From CALGYY01 sp963678485 (GTDB taxonomy: Bacteria; Bacteroidota; Bacteroidia; Bacteroidales; CAIWKO01), in contig OY782882.1 in NCBI GenBank assembly GCA_963678485.1, positions 2,170,001 through 2,234,000 on the forward strand: 64,000 bases of DNA, given 5' to 3'. How positions within the stretch are numbered: position 1 is the first letter of the stretch; the number at the start of each line of letters is the position of its first letter. Under the pieces are notes generated by a model that had not been told where the DNA came from, ran no database searches, and saw nothing but the letters and a program-made list of their open reading frames with translations. This document shows, piece after piece, positions 8,547 to 17,119 of the stretch. A program made the translations under genes and the position numbers.

Positions 8547-9413
8547 CTATTTCACTGGTATTGAAAATCGGTCGATTACAAGCAAATTAGTATCAATGGC
8601 AGTAACGATGAGGCTATCCTGCGCCTGTGTCAGTGTACAGAAATGGTTGGTGTGAACATATTTTTGGCTGCGCGGTTCTATTCTTTGTTGGGCATACAAT
8701 GGCGCTCCTCCTCCTGCCGTAGTGATATAATAAATACCATTACTAAAGCAGCGTTCGTAACTATGATTATGAGCGCAGAACACAGCATCAACACCGCATT
8801 TTTCAAATAAAGGAACAAGATTTTTTCTCAGTTTTTTTAATTGCGTTTGGTGGAAACTGCTGGTGTAGATAGGATAATGCATCAACACTATAGTGAATTT
8901 TGTTTCTGTTGGCTGGTGGGATAAATCATTTAAAAGCCAGTTATACTGGGCACTTCCAATGGTATACTTGCTTGTTACATCTACCACAACACAATGAATA
9001 TTCTGGATATCTACCGAATACCATCTTCCGTTATTAGGAAGCACCAAATCTTGTTTAACCTTAAGCCGACCCAACTCATGATTTCCCATTACAGGATATA
9101 GAGGAGCGACCTTGACCAAATCGGCTACAATATCATTAAACACATCCCAAGCATGTTGACTTCTCCCATTAAAAACCAGATCGCCAGTGTTGAATACCGC
9201 AACAGGCCTGTACTTTAGAATACATTGAATTATTTTTCGGTGTGTTTGGTGGCCATTTCGGGTATCACCATATATCACAATTGGATGATCTTCTGTTGTT
9301 TTATTGGAAGAAAAGGATTCCTGAGCGCTTGCTTTTGCTGTAATTAACCAGAAGGTTGCCAGTAAAATAAGCAACAAGGAAAGCCGTTTGGCTGTGTACT
9401 TTGTGCTGAACAT
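8547..9413 (-). CDS. Secreted calcineurin-like metallophosphoesterase
   Basis: A 288-residue protein with an N-terminal signal peptide (to about KASAQ). The metal-binding blocks of the metallophosphoesterase fold appear in order: YGDTRNGH, NTGDLVFNG, VMGNHELG, LMHYPIY, and CAHNHSYERCF near the C-terminus. The HNHSYER ending resembles the purple-acid-phosphatase-like branch. The first block has GDTR rather than the usual GDxH, with the His appearing three residues later. It probably hydrolyses phosphate esters outside the cytoplasm. It is convergent with the C10 protease gene, with only 21 bases between the stops, and divergent from the plug-protein gene. Confidence 0.82.
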   Translation of the reverse strand: MFSTKYTAKRLSLLLILLATFWLITAKASAQESFSSNKTTEDHPIVIYGDTRNGHQTHRKIIQCILKYRPVAVFNTGDLVFNGRSQHAWDVFNDIVADLVKVAPLYPVMGNHELGRLKVKQDLVLPNNGRWYSVDIQNIHCVVVDVTSKYTIGSAQYNWLLNDLSHQPTETKFTIVLMHYPIYTSSFHQTQLKKLRKNLVPLFEKCGVDAVFCAHNHSYERCFSNGIYYITTAGGGAPLYAQQRIEPRSQKYVHTNHFCTLTQAQDSLIVTAIDTNLLVIDRFSIPVK

Positions 9414-9499
9414 GCGGTTTGAAGTTACACTGCAAGATTACTTAAAAAAGCATTACGATGGCAAATATCGATTTTTTAAGTGCTGAGCAGATATTGACG

Positions 9500-9507
9500 T
9501 ATTTTTG
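9500..9507 (+). promoter_or_regulatory. -7 box for the plug-protein gene
   Basis: TATTTTTG fits TAnnTTTG. It places the transcript start downstream of ATG 9458, which supports initiation at 9524/9527. No clear -33 TTG was found. Confidence 0.5.
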
Positions 9508-9526
9508 CAAATATTTATTCACTATG

Positions 9527-10918
9527 ATGAAGATTAAGACAATTCTGGCTTGTGGCGTTCTTGGGCTTCTTATGATTTCTGCCTGTTCTCCAAAAATTGC
9601 CGGACCCATTTCTGATACGAATCACGCTGATAGTTTGGCCATAGATCCGCCCAAACATGTCAAGAAAACCGATACGGTTCCAACGCAGGACTACTTTGAC
9701 GCTGATTTTTTCAGATATGATAATCACACTTATGCACAAAACATTAAAACTATTCAGCTGTATCGTGAGGGTTGGTCATTTGCTGTTCCTATGATTACTC
9801 TAGGAACCGACGAAAAGTTACAACTTGAATTTGATGATCTGGATGGCGATTATAAAAGCTATAAATACACACTTATACACTGCTCTGCGGCATGGAAGCC
9901 CACTGATTTATCTCCATCAGAATATTTGGATGGCTTAACCGATGATTTCATCAGTCAATACGAATATTCATTTAACACCCTACAGCAATTCACACATTAT
10001 ACGCTGACTTTTCCGAATGAAAATGTAAAACCTTTGTTATCTGGCAATTATATATTGAAAGTATTCATCGATAATTCTGATCAAACCATCGTTTTCACGC
10101 GCAAACTCATGATAGTAGAGCCCAAGGTGAATGTGACCATGATTGTGAAACGTGCCACAGATGTAGATTATCATAATTACAAGCAGGAAGTAGATTTTAC
10201 CATTGATCTGGCAGATTATACGATTGATAACCCATACGTAGATATGAAAGTTATTCTAATGCAAAATGGACGTTGGGATAATGCCAAGTATGATTTGAAA
10301 CCTAAATTCGTTAAAGGAAACATCTATGACTTTGATTATGAAGATGAAAACGTATTTAGCGGAGGAAATGAATTTCGTCGCTTTGACATAAAGAGTTTGA
10401 AGTGGAATTCAGAATTTATACGGACAATTATTCGTGATTCAATGGGTTATCAGGTTTATCTTAAAGATGACGAAAGGGCAACATATAAAATATACTATTC
10501 TGAGAAGGATATCAACGGAAAATACCTCATACATTCCGAAGATAATGTAAGGAACTCTAGTGTTGAAGCTGAATACGTATGGGTTCATTTTTTCCTTCGT
10601 TATGACGCGCCCCTGATAGATGGAAGTCTCTATGTTTTTGGCGCGCTCACCGACTGGCAAATGAACAAGGACAATAAAATGACCTATAATTACGAGTTAA
10701 AAGGCTATGAATGTATTCTTTACGTAAAACAAGGCTACTATAATTATCAATATGTTTTCCTTGAAAACGGTAAAACTGCCGGTGATGAATCCTTTATTGA
10801 AGGCATGCACTTCGAAACGGAAAATGACTATACGGTCTTTGTTTACAACCGTGAAAAAGGCACGATGTACGACAAGTTAATTGGTGTAAAACAGGTAAAT
10901 ACCTATTCCGGAAATTAA
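9527..10918 (+). CDS. T9SS plug-domain (DUF5103) lipoprotein
   Basis: A 463-residue protein. I start it at ATG 9527 (or the adjacent ATG 9524): this gives a lipoprotein signal with lipobox ISAC, and the -7 box at 9500 lies between the longer ATG and this one. The body matches the DUF5103 family, now called the type IX secretion plug protein: NIKTIQLYREGW, QLEFDDLDGDYKSYKYTLIHC, PSEYLDG, NENVKPLLSGNYILKVF, ending with a beta-rich carbohydrate-binding-like region (DGSLYVFGALTDWQMN). The plug closes the SprA translocon from the periplasmic side and exchanges with PorV. It is followed 25 bases later by a TauE-type permease, probably co-transcribed. The lipid anchor is predicted, not known. Confidence 0.82.
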   Translation: MKIKTILACGVLGLLMISACSPKIAGPISDTNHADSLAIDPPKHVKKTDTVPTQDYFDADFFRYDNHTYAQNIKTIQLYREGWSFAVPMITLGTDEKLQLEFDDLDGDYKSYKYTLIHCSAAWKPTDLSPSEYLDGLTDDFISQYEYSFNTLQQFTHYTLTFPNENVKPLLSGNYILKVFIDNSDQTIVFTRKLMIVEPKVNVTMIVKRATDVDYHNYKQEVDFTIDLADYTIDNPYVDMKVILMQNGRWDNAKYDLKPKFVKGNIYDFDYEDENVFSGGNEFRRFDIKSLKWNSEFIRTIIRDSMGYQVYLKDDERATYKIYYSEKDINGKYLIHSEDNVRNSSVEAEYVWVHFFLRYDAPLIDGSLYVFGALTDWQMNKDNKMTYNYELKGYECILYVKQGYYNYQYVFLENGKTAGDESFIEGMHFETENDYTVFVYNREKGTMYDKLIGVKQVNTYSGN

Positions 10919-10943
10919 GCAACACGTGAAACATTGAGTTTAT

Positions 10944-11732
10944 ATGAGTTGGGCTGAAATCACAATTCTTATTTTGTCCGGAGTGCTAGTTGGCTTTATC
11001 AATACGCTCGCAGGGGGTGGAACAATTATCACTGTTTCCTTATTGCTTTTTTTGGGACTTCCTGCCGGTGTAGCAAATGGGACAAACCGCATCGCTGTAA
11101 TATTTCAGAACCTTGTTGCCGTATTTAGCTTTAAAAAGCAGAAGATTCTGGATATTAAAAAGGGCCTAATTCTATCGATACCAACCACTGTGGGATCGGT
11201 GTTAGGTGCGCTTGTAGCTACCAATTTCAGCGAAGGCTTGTTGGAAAAATGCATTGCTTTCGTGATGGTTTTAATGCTTTTCTTTCTGATTTACAAGCCT
11301 GAACGCTGGTTGAAAGGTCGCCCCGATTTGCAGGCAAAGAGTATGTCACTATTTCAGGTTGTAATTTACTTACTTATTGGATTTTATGGTGGATTCATAC
11401 ATATGGGTGTTGGATTTTTCATCCTAGCTGGATTAGTTTGGTCCTCCGGATATGATTTGGTTCATGCCAATGCCATAAAAAACCTTATTGTATTGATATA
11501 TAGCCCATTTGCACTTGCAATCTTTATGTTAAACGATCAGGTAAATTACCGTACCGGTTTGATATTATCGATTGGTAATGTAGCAGGTGCCTGGCTTGCT
11601 ACAAGATACGCAGTAAAATGGGGCACCAATTTCGTGCGTTGGGTATTGGTTGTATTCATCATCATTACAGTGTTTCAACTTCTTGGTTGGGTTGATTTTA
11701 AAACCATTTTTAGCTTAATTCTTAATAAATAG
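10944..11732 (+). CDS. TauE/SafE (TSUP) family anion permease
   Basis: A 262-residue integral membrane protein with about eight hydrophobic segments. The family hallmark is the N-terminal FINTLAGGGTIITVSLLLF followed by GLPAGVANGTNRIAV, and a repeat of the same theme in the second half (GGFIHMGVGFFILAGLVW, HANAIKNLIVLIYSP). TSUP proteins carry sulfite, taurine-derived sulfonates or other organic anions across the cytoplasmic membrane. The substrate cannot be read from this sequence. It follows the plug-protein gene closely and precedes meaB, which has its own promoter. Confidence 0.85.
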   Translation: MSWAEITILILSGVLVGFINTLAGGGTIITVSLLLFLGLPAGVANGTNRIAVIFQNLVAVFSFKKQKILDIKKGLILSIPTTVGSVLGALVATNFSEGLLEKCIAFVMVLMLFFLIYKPERWLKGRPDLQAKSMSLFQVVIYLLIGFYGGFIHMGVGFFILAGLVWSSGYDLVHANAIKNLIVLIYSPFALAIFMLNDQVNYRTGLILSIGNVAGAWLATRYAVKWGTNFVRWVLVVFIIITVFQLLGWVDFKTIFSLILNK

Positions 11733-11760
11733 CCGAAATTTTTGCAACGAAATCTCCGCA

Positions 11761-11790
11761 TTGCCATGCAGGATTTTTCCAATACCTTTG
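11761..11790 (+). promoter_or_regulatory. Promoter of meaB
   Basis: TTG (11761-11763), 19 bases, then TACCTTTG (11783-11790): a full match to the Bacteroidota -33/-7 arrangement, 16 bases ahead of the start codon. Confidence 0.75.
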
Positions 11791-11806
11791 TGTTTTCGAA
11801 AAAGCT

Positions 11807-12916
11807 ATGGCAAAAAAGAAACTTCCCGAAAAATCGGCCTTGAGCGTTCTGCCCGGTATAGAGCAGCCGTCGTCGGTGAGTGACAACGCAGTTTCTCGCC
11901 TAAAAAAATCACGAAAAAACATTGCCAATCCTTCGCAATACTTTGAGGGAATTCTCAATGGAGACCGTGTATTATTGAGTAAAGCCATCACTTTAGTAGA
12001 AAGTACGCTCCCCGAAGATCAAGAATTAGCGCAATCAATCATTGAACGTTGTCTTCCCTTTTCCGGTAAATCAATCCGTATTGGTATCACAGGCGTCCCG
12101 GGAGTTGGAAAAAGCACATTTATCGAAGCTTTTGGTACTTTCTTAACAAGCAATTCTCACAAAATAGCCGTACTGGCCATAGATCCAAGCAGTAGTCGAA
12201 GCAAAGGTTCTATTCTTGGTGATAAAACACGCATGGAAGACTTAAGTCGCGATCCGAATGCCTTTATCCGTCCTTCCCCTTCTGCAGGAACTCTCGGTGG
12301 TGTAGCGCGTAAAACATGGGAAACTGTAGTTTTATGCGAAACAGCCGGTTTCGACGTCATTTTCATTGAAACAGTGGGGGTTGGACAGTCGGAAACAGCT
12401 GTTCATTCCATGGTTGATTTCTTTTTGCTCTTGATGTTGGCCGGCGCCGGTGATGAATTACAAGGGATCAAACGAGGTATCATGGAAATGGCCGATGCCA
12501 TTATCATTAATAAAGCCGATGGAGAAAATATCCGTAAAGCCCAGGCTGCAGCAACAGAATATCGAAATGCGCTGGGATTATTCCCTCTTGCCGAATCAAA
12601 CTGGAAACCACCTGTGGTGAGTTGTTCTTCATTAACCAAAGCAGGAGTGGATGAGGTTTGGGATGTTATAGAACTCTATCGTGAACACACTTTTAAAAAT
12701 GGATACTTCGAAAAAAAGCGCAGTATGCAATCGAAAATTAGGATGCATCAAACCATCGAAGACCAGTTAAAACAGCATTTCTATCGCGATAAAAAGATTG
12801 CCGGGATGATTCCAGCTTTTGAAAAATCACTGGATGCAAACAATATCAGCGCCTACGTGGCTGCTAAAAAGTTGTTAGAAGCTTATTATATTGATTTGCA
12901 AAACGATAAAGATTAA
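11807..12916 (+). CDS. meaB: Methylmalonyl-CoA mutase-associated GTPase MeaB
   Basis: A 369-residue SIMIBI-class GTPase. The Walker A motif GVPGVGKST is at about residues 96-104, followed by AIDPSSSRSKGSILGDKTRM (switch I region), RPSPSAGTLGGVARKTWE, the DxxG-like ETVGVGQSE of the switch II segment, and the base-specificity motif NKAD. These define the MeaB/ArgK family. MeaB protects and reactivates methylmalonyl-CoA mutase, gating B12 cofactor loading in propionate/succinate metabolism. The mutase subunits are not in this window. It has its own promoter and faces the second M28 peptidase across a 97-base gap that contains a parS-like palindrome. Confidence 0.93.
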   Translation: MAKKKLPEKSALSVLPGIEQPSSVSDNAVSRLKKSRKNIANPSQYFEGILNGDRVLLSKAITLVESTLPEDQELAQSIIERCLPFSGKSIRIGITGVPGVGKSTFIEAFGTFLTSNSHKIAVLAIDPSSSRSKGSILGDKTRMEDLSRDPNAFIRPSPSAGTLGGVARKTWETVVLCETAGFDVIFIETVGVGQSETAVHSMVDFFLLLMLAGAGDELQGIKRGIMEMADAIIINKADGENIRKAQAAATEYRNALGLFPLAESNWKPPVVSCSSLTKAGVDEVWDVIELYREHTFKNGYFEKKRSMQSKIRMHQTIEDQLKQHFYRDKKIAGMIPAFEKSLDANNISAYVAAKKLLEAYYIDLQNDKD

Positions 12917-12931
12917 ATTCTGTCGTATGCG

Positions 12932-12947
12932 CGTTTCATGTGAAACG
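12932..12947. other. Degenerate parS-like palindrome
   Basis: CGTTTCATGTGAAACG matches 13 of 16 bases of parS (TGTTTCACGTGAAACA) and keeps the dyad. It sits between convergent genes. On its own it would be weak; it counts because stronger copies lie nearby. Confidence 0.35.
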
Positions 12948-13013
12948 ATACTTGCAACATTCGTTCTGACCATGATATTGGTCGGCATGAAAAATGTTCT
13001 ATTGTTTTGTTTT

Positions 13014-14282
13014 TCAGTCGATTTGCTTTACAAATAGAGTTACCAACTTAAACAACTCATCATATTTTGTTAAGGGAAGTCCGGCAGGTGTATCCTGAGG
13101 ACTATGATATTCCTTCCATTCTGAACCCAGGGTATAGATGAAAAAAGAAGGAACTCCCTTTTTATAAAACCAGTAATGATCGCTATTTGCGGCTTCTCCA
13201 CGAGGACTCACCACTTTCAGTAAATTGTTTTCCTTATTGATATCGGTAAGCAGCGTAAATGGTTTCGACAATACCGCACCATTAACAACCTTGATTCCAT
13301 CGCTTCCTGTGCTAACCATATCAAGGTTGATAAGGAATTTTATTGTCGATAAGGGGAACATTGGGTTTTCTGAGAAATATTTAGAACCCACTAAACCAAG
13401 CTCTTCTCCAACGAAAAACAGGAAAACCACAGAGCAATCCGGAGTATTTTCCGGCAATGAATAATATCTGGCCAAATCAAGCAGCATCGCACAACCACTG
13501 GCATTATCATTCGCCCCGGGGAAATAGGTCGCCGCACCCATTCTTCCTAGGTGATCATAATGGGCCGTGAATACTATACAGGAATCAGGGTATTTGCGTC
13601 CAACAATTTTTGCAGCAACATTCTGTGTCTGATAGTTTTCCAAATATTTCCCTTCTGCATTAATGCGAATCGTTTTACAGCTTGTTGGGATTTTTTCACG
13701 TGAAACACTCGCGTAAACGCCTGAAGGTCGAGTTTGTGCTGAAGAAAAATCGTACAGGGGCTTTCCTTTCTCGGTAATAATTACTCCGGCCGCCTGCCAT
13801 AGCTTTTCGAATCGCTGTGGAGTGTAATTAGTGTCTAAAAGCACCAACTTCCCTTTAAGATTTCTTTTTATAAAAGCCAGACTATCCTTTTTATTTTTAA
13901 GGATCGCATCGTTTAGCCAGACCACTTTGAAGGTACCGGAAGCACTTGCAGAAGCTCCACCAATCACAAAGTCAGAATATGGAATCAAAGGTTTTCCGTC
14001 TACCGAAATTTCCAATGCTGAAGGAAACGTATTAACGTTAATCTTGAATCCCTGATACCAAGAATCAGAGATAGCCTCAGCCGAGGTTTTCCTTAATTCA
14101 CTTACAATAAACTCAGCTGCATGACGATCACCACGATTTACATAGCCTCTTCCATCAAATGAAGGAGCACACAGAGAATCAAGGACAGACCTAACATAGG
14201 CCTTGTCCTGAGCATTAACAGTGAAGCTAATGCAAAGAAATACAACAGACAATAATACTAATTGCCTTATCAGAATTTTCAT
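13014..14282 (-). CDS. Secreted M28-family zinc peptidase
   Basis: A 422-residue secreted peptidase with signal peptide MKILIRQLVLLSVVFLCISF...VNAQ. Zinc-site blocks are in order: FTAHYDHLGRMG, PGANDNASGCAML, FLFFVGEELGLVGSKYF, LINLDMVSTGSDG, and YTLGSEWKEYHSPQDTP. The middle (about 90-200) is a PA-like insert. Compared with the enzyme at 3071-4489 it has the same fold but low identity, so the two are not a recent duplication. A near-perfect parS site lies inside the coding sequence at 13692-13707. It is followed on the - strand, in transcription order, by nothing before meaB's convergent end; the hypothetical gene at 14305 lies immediately upstream (22 bases) and is likely co-transcribed. 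Confidence 0.88.
   Translation of the reverse strand: MKILIRQLVLLSVVFLCISFTVNAQDKAYVRSVLDSLCAPSFDGRGYVNRGDRHAAEFIVSELRKTSAEAISDSWYQGFKINVNTFPSALEISVDGKPLIPYSDFVIGGASASASGTFKVVWLNDAILKNKKDSLAFIKRNLKGKLVLLDTNYTPQRFEKLWQAAGVIITEKGKPLYDFSSAQTRPSGVYASVSREKIPTSCKTIRINAEGKYLENYQTQNVAAKIVGRKYPDSCIVFTAHYDHLGRMGAATYFPGANDNASGCAMLLDLARYYSLPENTPDCSVVFLFFVGEELGLVGSKYFSENPMFPLSTIKFLINLDMVSTGSDGIKVVNGAVLSKPFTLLTDINKENNLLKVVSPRGEAANSDHYWFYKKGVPSFFIYTLGSEWKEYHSPQDTPAGLPLTKYDELFKLVTLFVKQID
13692..13707. other. parS site (15/16) inside the M28 peptidase gene
   Basis: TTTTTCACGTGAAACA differs from the consensus TGTTTCACGTGAAACA at one base. ParB-binding sites within coding sequences are normal in other bacteria. 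Confidence 0.65.
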
Positions 14283-14304
14283 CGGTTAAATTGTTTTGTT
14301 TGCC

Positions 14305-15093
14305 CTAACGAAATCGACGCTGCAAAAAGCCCTTGAGCTTAATAAGTGCATCAGAGTTTTCTTTCCAGCGCAGGTCGTGCATATATTGATTGAGTAACAC
14401 CAGGGCATTATTTAAATCATTCTGTTTATTAAGCGCCTCTATAGCAGCCTGATAATCGCTCATACTTCCAGAGAAGAGTTCATTTATAAAAACAAAGCGA
14501 TCGTTTACACCAATGCCTGTACGAAGATCTGCTAACGGCTTTTGCAGGGTATCGGCAATCGTTTTATCAGAGGAATGGCTGGTAATCTTATCGTGGAAGG
14601 TTTTTTTATCGTCTCTGAATTTATCTGCCAGAGTAACGTTCTCCGTCTCCGCAAATAAATCGGTAGGAACCTTAGTCTTTTCTGCTGGTTTAATTACGTC
14701 GGGTGCTTTTATTTCTTCTTTAGGCGGTTCTACAGATGGAATTTCTTCTTTGGTTATCACCTCATGTATTTCAATCTTCTCAACAACCTTTTCTTCTTTA
14801 ATTTCTTTAATTTCAGGCTCTTCGAGAATTACTTTCGAGATAATTGTAACCAATTCACGTTGCGGCTCATCAGCAAAGGTATCTTTTGTAGAAGGATCTG
14901 CCACTTCGGCCTTTAGCTGGCGGTTTTGAACATTCAAATCATAAAAATCATCATACAACCTACGAATATTCGACATTATTATATCTAACTCAATCTGAGG
15001 AATTTTCCCTTCGTATGATTGAATAATTTGAACCTGATCCCGGATCATTTCGAGCAGGTTGTTGATATCGTTAAGGATGATTTTCTTTGTCAT
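14305..15093 (-). CDS. Conserved hypothetical protein with charged central linker
   Basis: A 262-residue cytoplasmic protein without a signal peptide. Residues 1-70 are predicted helical and coiled-coil-like (DINNLLEMIRDQVQIIQ, NIRRLYDDFYDLNVQNRQLK). Residues about 70-165 are a disordered, Glu/Lys/Pro-rich linker (EEPEIKEIKEEKVVEKIEIH). The C-terminal 80 residues form a compact helical block (DRFVFINELFSGSMSDYQAA, then LNKQNDLNNALVLLNQYM, then LKGFLQRRF). I have seen this arrangement in Bacteroidota proteins of unknown function. A TACTTTTG box overlaps the start region on the - strand. It probably shares a transcript with the downstream M28 gene. No function can be assigned. Confidence 0.7.
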   Translation of the reverse strand: MTKKIILNDINNLLEMIRDQVQIIQSYEGKIPQIELDIIMSNIRRLYDDFYDLNVQNRQLKAEVADPSTKDTFADEPQRELVTIISKVILEEPEIKEIKEEKVVEKIEIHEVITKEEIPSVEPPKEEIKAPDVIKPAEKTKVPTDLFAETENVTLADKFRDDKKTFHDKITSHSSDKTIADTLQKPLADLRTGIGVNDRFVFINELFSGSMSDYQAAIEALNKQNDLNNALVLLNQYMHDLRWKENSDALIKLKGFLQRRFR

Positions 15094-15562
15094 GTTACAA
15101 AAGTAAAGATTTCTGTTTACTATGTCACTAAGACATTATGTACAGTTTAACACTTAAGATAAGGCCATTTGCAATAAAATTGTGCATTTCATACAAAACT
15201 ATACTCTTCGATCGGATTATAAAAATTCACCTTTTTATTTAACATTCAGGCTCTTATGCGTCATTCTTCATCCTGATTGAAGATTCATCTTGCTTAAAAC
15301 TCCAAGTATGCACTTTTTACAAACGTAAGACAAAATAAATCATTTTATAATTGTGGCTGTCCATTTTTGAAATATCTTTGTTCGGTATAGAAATATTTTT
15401 AGATACCAGGGGTTCGTGGGGCATCAAAGGAATAAAGACACTTGTATTTTAGAATGGAAGTCGTGTTTTGAATTTTAACAGTAACCAATATTCCCTTGTT
15501 AGAAAAAGACGAATCCGGAGAACATAGAACAATTCAGAACTACCGTAAATCGATGATTTTTA
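15094..15562 (+). promoter_or_regulatory. 469-base gap with the tdk promoter and a long leader
   Basis: No gene is visible. A strong promoter lies at 15351-15380: TTG (15351-15353), 19 bases, TATCTTTG (15373-15380). If it drives tdk, the untranslated leader is about 175 bases. I see no known riboswitch fold in it. The rest (15094-15350) is AT-rich with no recognised feature. Confidence 0.55.
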
Positions 15563-16153
15563 ATGTTTTTAGAAAATAATATTACTGAAGTTCGTAAACG
15601 TGGCTGGATCGAAGTGGTTTGCGGATCCATGTTTTCCGGAAAAACGGAAGAGCTGATTCGTCGTATTCGCCGCGCCACGTATGCAAAACAGAAGGTTGAG
15701 ATTTTCAAACCGGCTATTGACATTCGTTACGACGAGGAAAAAGTGGTTTCGCACAACGAGAATGCGATTAACAGCATTCCCATCCAAAATTCATCACAAA
15801 TTTTATTAATGCTCAATGATGCTGAGGTTGTTGGTATTGACGAAGCTCAGTTTTTTGATTCAGAATTGGTGAGTGTCTGTAACGAATTGGCTTCACGTGG
15901 AATACGCGTTATTGTGGCCGGATTGGATATGGATTATTTGGGCAAGCCGTTTGGCCCAATGCCCCAATTGCTTGCTGTTGCAGAATATGTGACTAAAGTA
16001 CACGCAATCTGTCTGGGGTGCGGAGGACTTGCCTATGTCTCGCATCGTAAAATCCAAAACGACAAGCTTGTATTGCTCGGGGAAACAGACAGTTATGAAC
16101 CACTCTGCCGGCATTGTCAAAATGAAAAAATGAAGGAGCACTCCAAATCATAG
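15563..16153 (+). CDS. tdk: Thymidine kinase
   Basis: A 196-residue type II thymidine kinase, the usual length. It has the P-loop GSMFSGKTEEL (residues 21-31), the DEAQFFD Walker B-like block carrying the catalytic Glu, the DYLGKPFGPMPQLL segment, and a zinc site made of CLGCG and CRHC. The lasso-loop region ending YEPLCRHC binds thymidine. The enzyme phosphorylates thymidine to dTMP in the cytoplasm as part of pyrimidine salvage. It is monocistronic, with a promoter about 180 bases upstream. An earlier in-frame start is not obvious, and the present N-terminus (MFLENNITEVRKRGW) is of normal length for Bacteroidota. Confidence 0.95.
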   Translation: MFLENNITEVRKRGWIEVVCGSMFSGKTEELIRRIRRATYAKQKVEIFKPAIDIRYDEEKVVSHNENAINSIPIQNSSQILLMLNDAEVVGIDEAQFFDSELVSVCNELASRGIRVIVAGLDMDYLGKPFGPMPQLLAVAEYVTKVHAICLGCGGLAYVSHRKIQNDKLVLLGETDSYEPLCRHCQNEKMKEHSKS

Positions 16154-16644
16154 GAATGAACCTCAGGAAAGTTCTTGCATACTAATTTAGCCTTCGAATC
16201 TTAAACACGGATCAAGACGAAAAGTTGGGGAGCACGGGCTTTTCCTTTGATTTATCTCGTACTTCTAATTTCGTTTCTCGGATCTCTGATTTCAAAATAC
16301 TGAAGCAAAATCATGGATTCCACATATCTCGATTATAGAATGTTCGTTAATTGCGTCATTCGTAAATCGTAAATCCCCGCCTGACCGATGTCATTCGGGC
16401 AGGCCCGCCCGAATGACGCAGTCGGGCAGGTACGCCTGAAAGAAGTAAGAGAAAAGGGTGAAAAGAGAAAAACAGATCAGAGATCCGAGAAACGAAATGC
16501 GAAATAAGAGAGATAAACAACAAGAAGTCCTGCAAATATTACCTTTAAACCTTTCCTCAACTATCCGGCTTGATCCTTAAACACCAAGGCCCACTAATAA
16601 AAAAACCCGGCAAATGCCGGGTTTTTCATGAAAGCTAATGTCGT
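16154..16644. repeat. Repeat-bearing gap with 22-bp inverted repeats around a GC-rich hairpin
   Basis: No gene. Two exact 22-base inverted arms occur at 16269-16290 (TTTCGTTTCTCGGATCTCTG plus AT) and 16476-16497; the similarity extends imperfectly outwards on both sides (TTATCTC). Between them are a tandem CGTAAAT repeat (16361-16374) and a hairpin GTCATTCGGGC / GCCCGAATGAC (16390-16417). The unit of about 230-270 bases is shaped like a MITE or a palindromic extragenic element. To its right, 16575-16600 holds a fragment (CACCAAGGCCCACTAATAA) related to other dispersed repeats in the window. Confidence 0.55.
16601..16626. terminator. Bidirectional terminator
   Basis: ACCCGGCA-AA-TGCCGGGT with A5 before and T5 after. 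It ends the - strand lipoprotein gene 16645-17022 and could also stop read-through from the + side. Confidence 0.85.
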
Positions 16645-17022
16645 TTAATTGATAAATACCGTTTTGTAAGCTGTTTCACCAGGACGTAAACGAACGGTAG
16701 AAACTCCGGTAAGCACTGCTTCTGTTGGTCCACTACCAGTATTTGTGTCCTTAGATGCATTTACATATAGAATTGCTTCGAGCTTAAAAGTCGTGGTAAA
16801 CATCCCTGTTGCATCAGTTTTTCCCTCAATACGAACATCATCGTACTCTTTTCCTATAACTACATCAGCAAAAGGAACAATAACATTTGTATCTGCCTGA
16901 TATTTAACGGTTATCACGCAAGTGATATCTTCGTTTTCCTTTTTGCAACCCATGTTTACAAGCAAGGCAACGCCCGATAACAACGCAATAACAAACAAAC
17001 TTTTAAGTAATGATGATTTCAT
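16645..17022 (-). CDS. Small Ig/CarboxypepD-like lipoprotein, function unknown
   Basis: A 125-residue lipoprotein. I start it at the Met encoded at 17022, because MKSSLLKSLFVIALLSGVAL...VNMGC is a proper signal with a Cys acceptor, while the longer frame adds 19 charged residues. The mature part resembles a single beta-sandwich domain of the carboxypeptidase-regulatory or Ig type: VTVKYQADTNVIVPFADVVI, then KTDATGMFTTTFK, then VRLRPGETAYKTVFI. Such domains are common in Bacteroidota envelope proteins. It stands alone between two terminators' worth of spacing, divergent from the cyclophilin gene. No partner or function is evident. Confidence 0.7.
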   Translation of the reverse strand: MKSSLLKSLFVIALLSGVALLVNMGCKKENEDITCVITVKYQADTNVIVPFADVVIGKEYDDVRIEGKTDATGMFTTTFKLEAILYVNASKDTNTGSGPTEAVLTGVSTVRLRPGETAYKTVFIN

Positions 17023-17036
17023 AATTCGGTTTTTTT

Positions 17037-17044
17037 TATCTTTG
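17037..17044 (+). promoter_or_regulatory. Possible -7 box for the cyclophilin gene
   Basis: TATCTTTG fits TAnnTTTG, 75 bases ahead of the start at 17120. The position expected for -33 reads TTTC rather than TTTG. Confidence 0.4.
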
Positions 17045-17119
17045 TGAAAATTTTGCACTATTTTACGCCAATAATGCAAAAAGGTTTAAAAGTTAGCAAA
17101 TATATTAAAAGAATTTGTT

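Noticed and set aside
10923..10933. Half-site CACGTGAAACA after the plug-protein gene
   Set aside because: The left arm does not match, so the dyad needed for ParB binding is missing.
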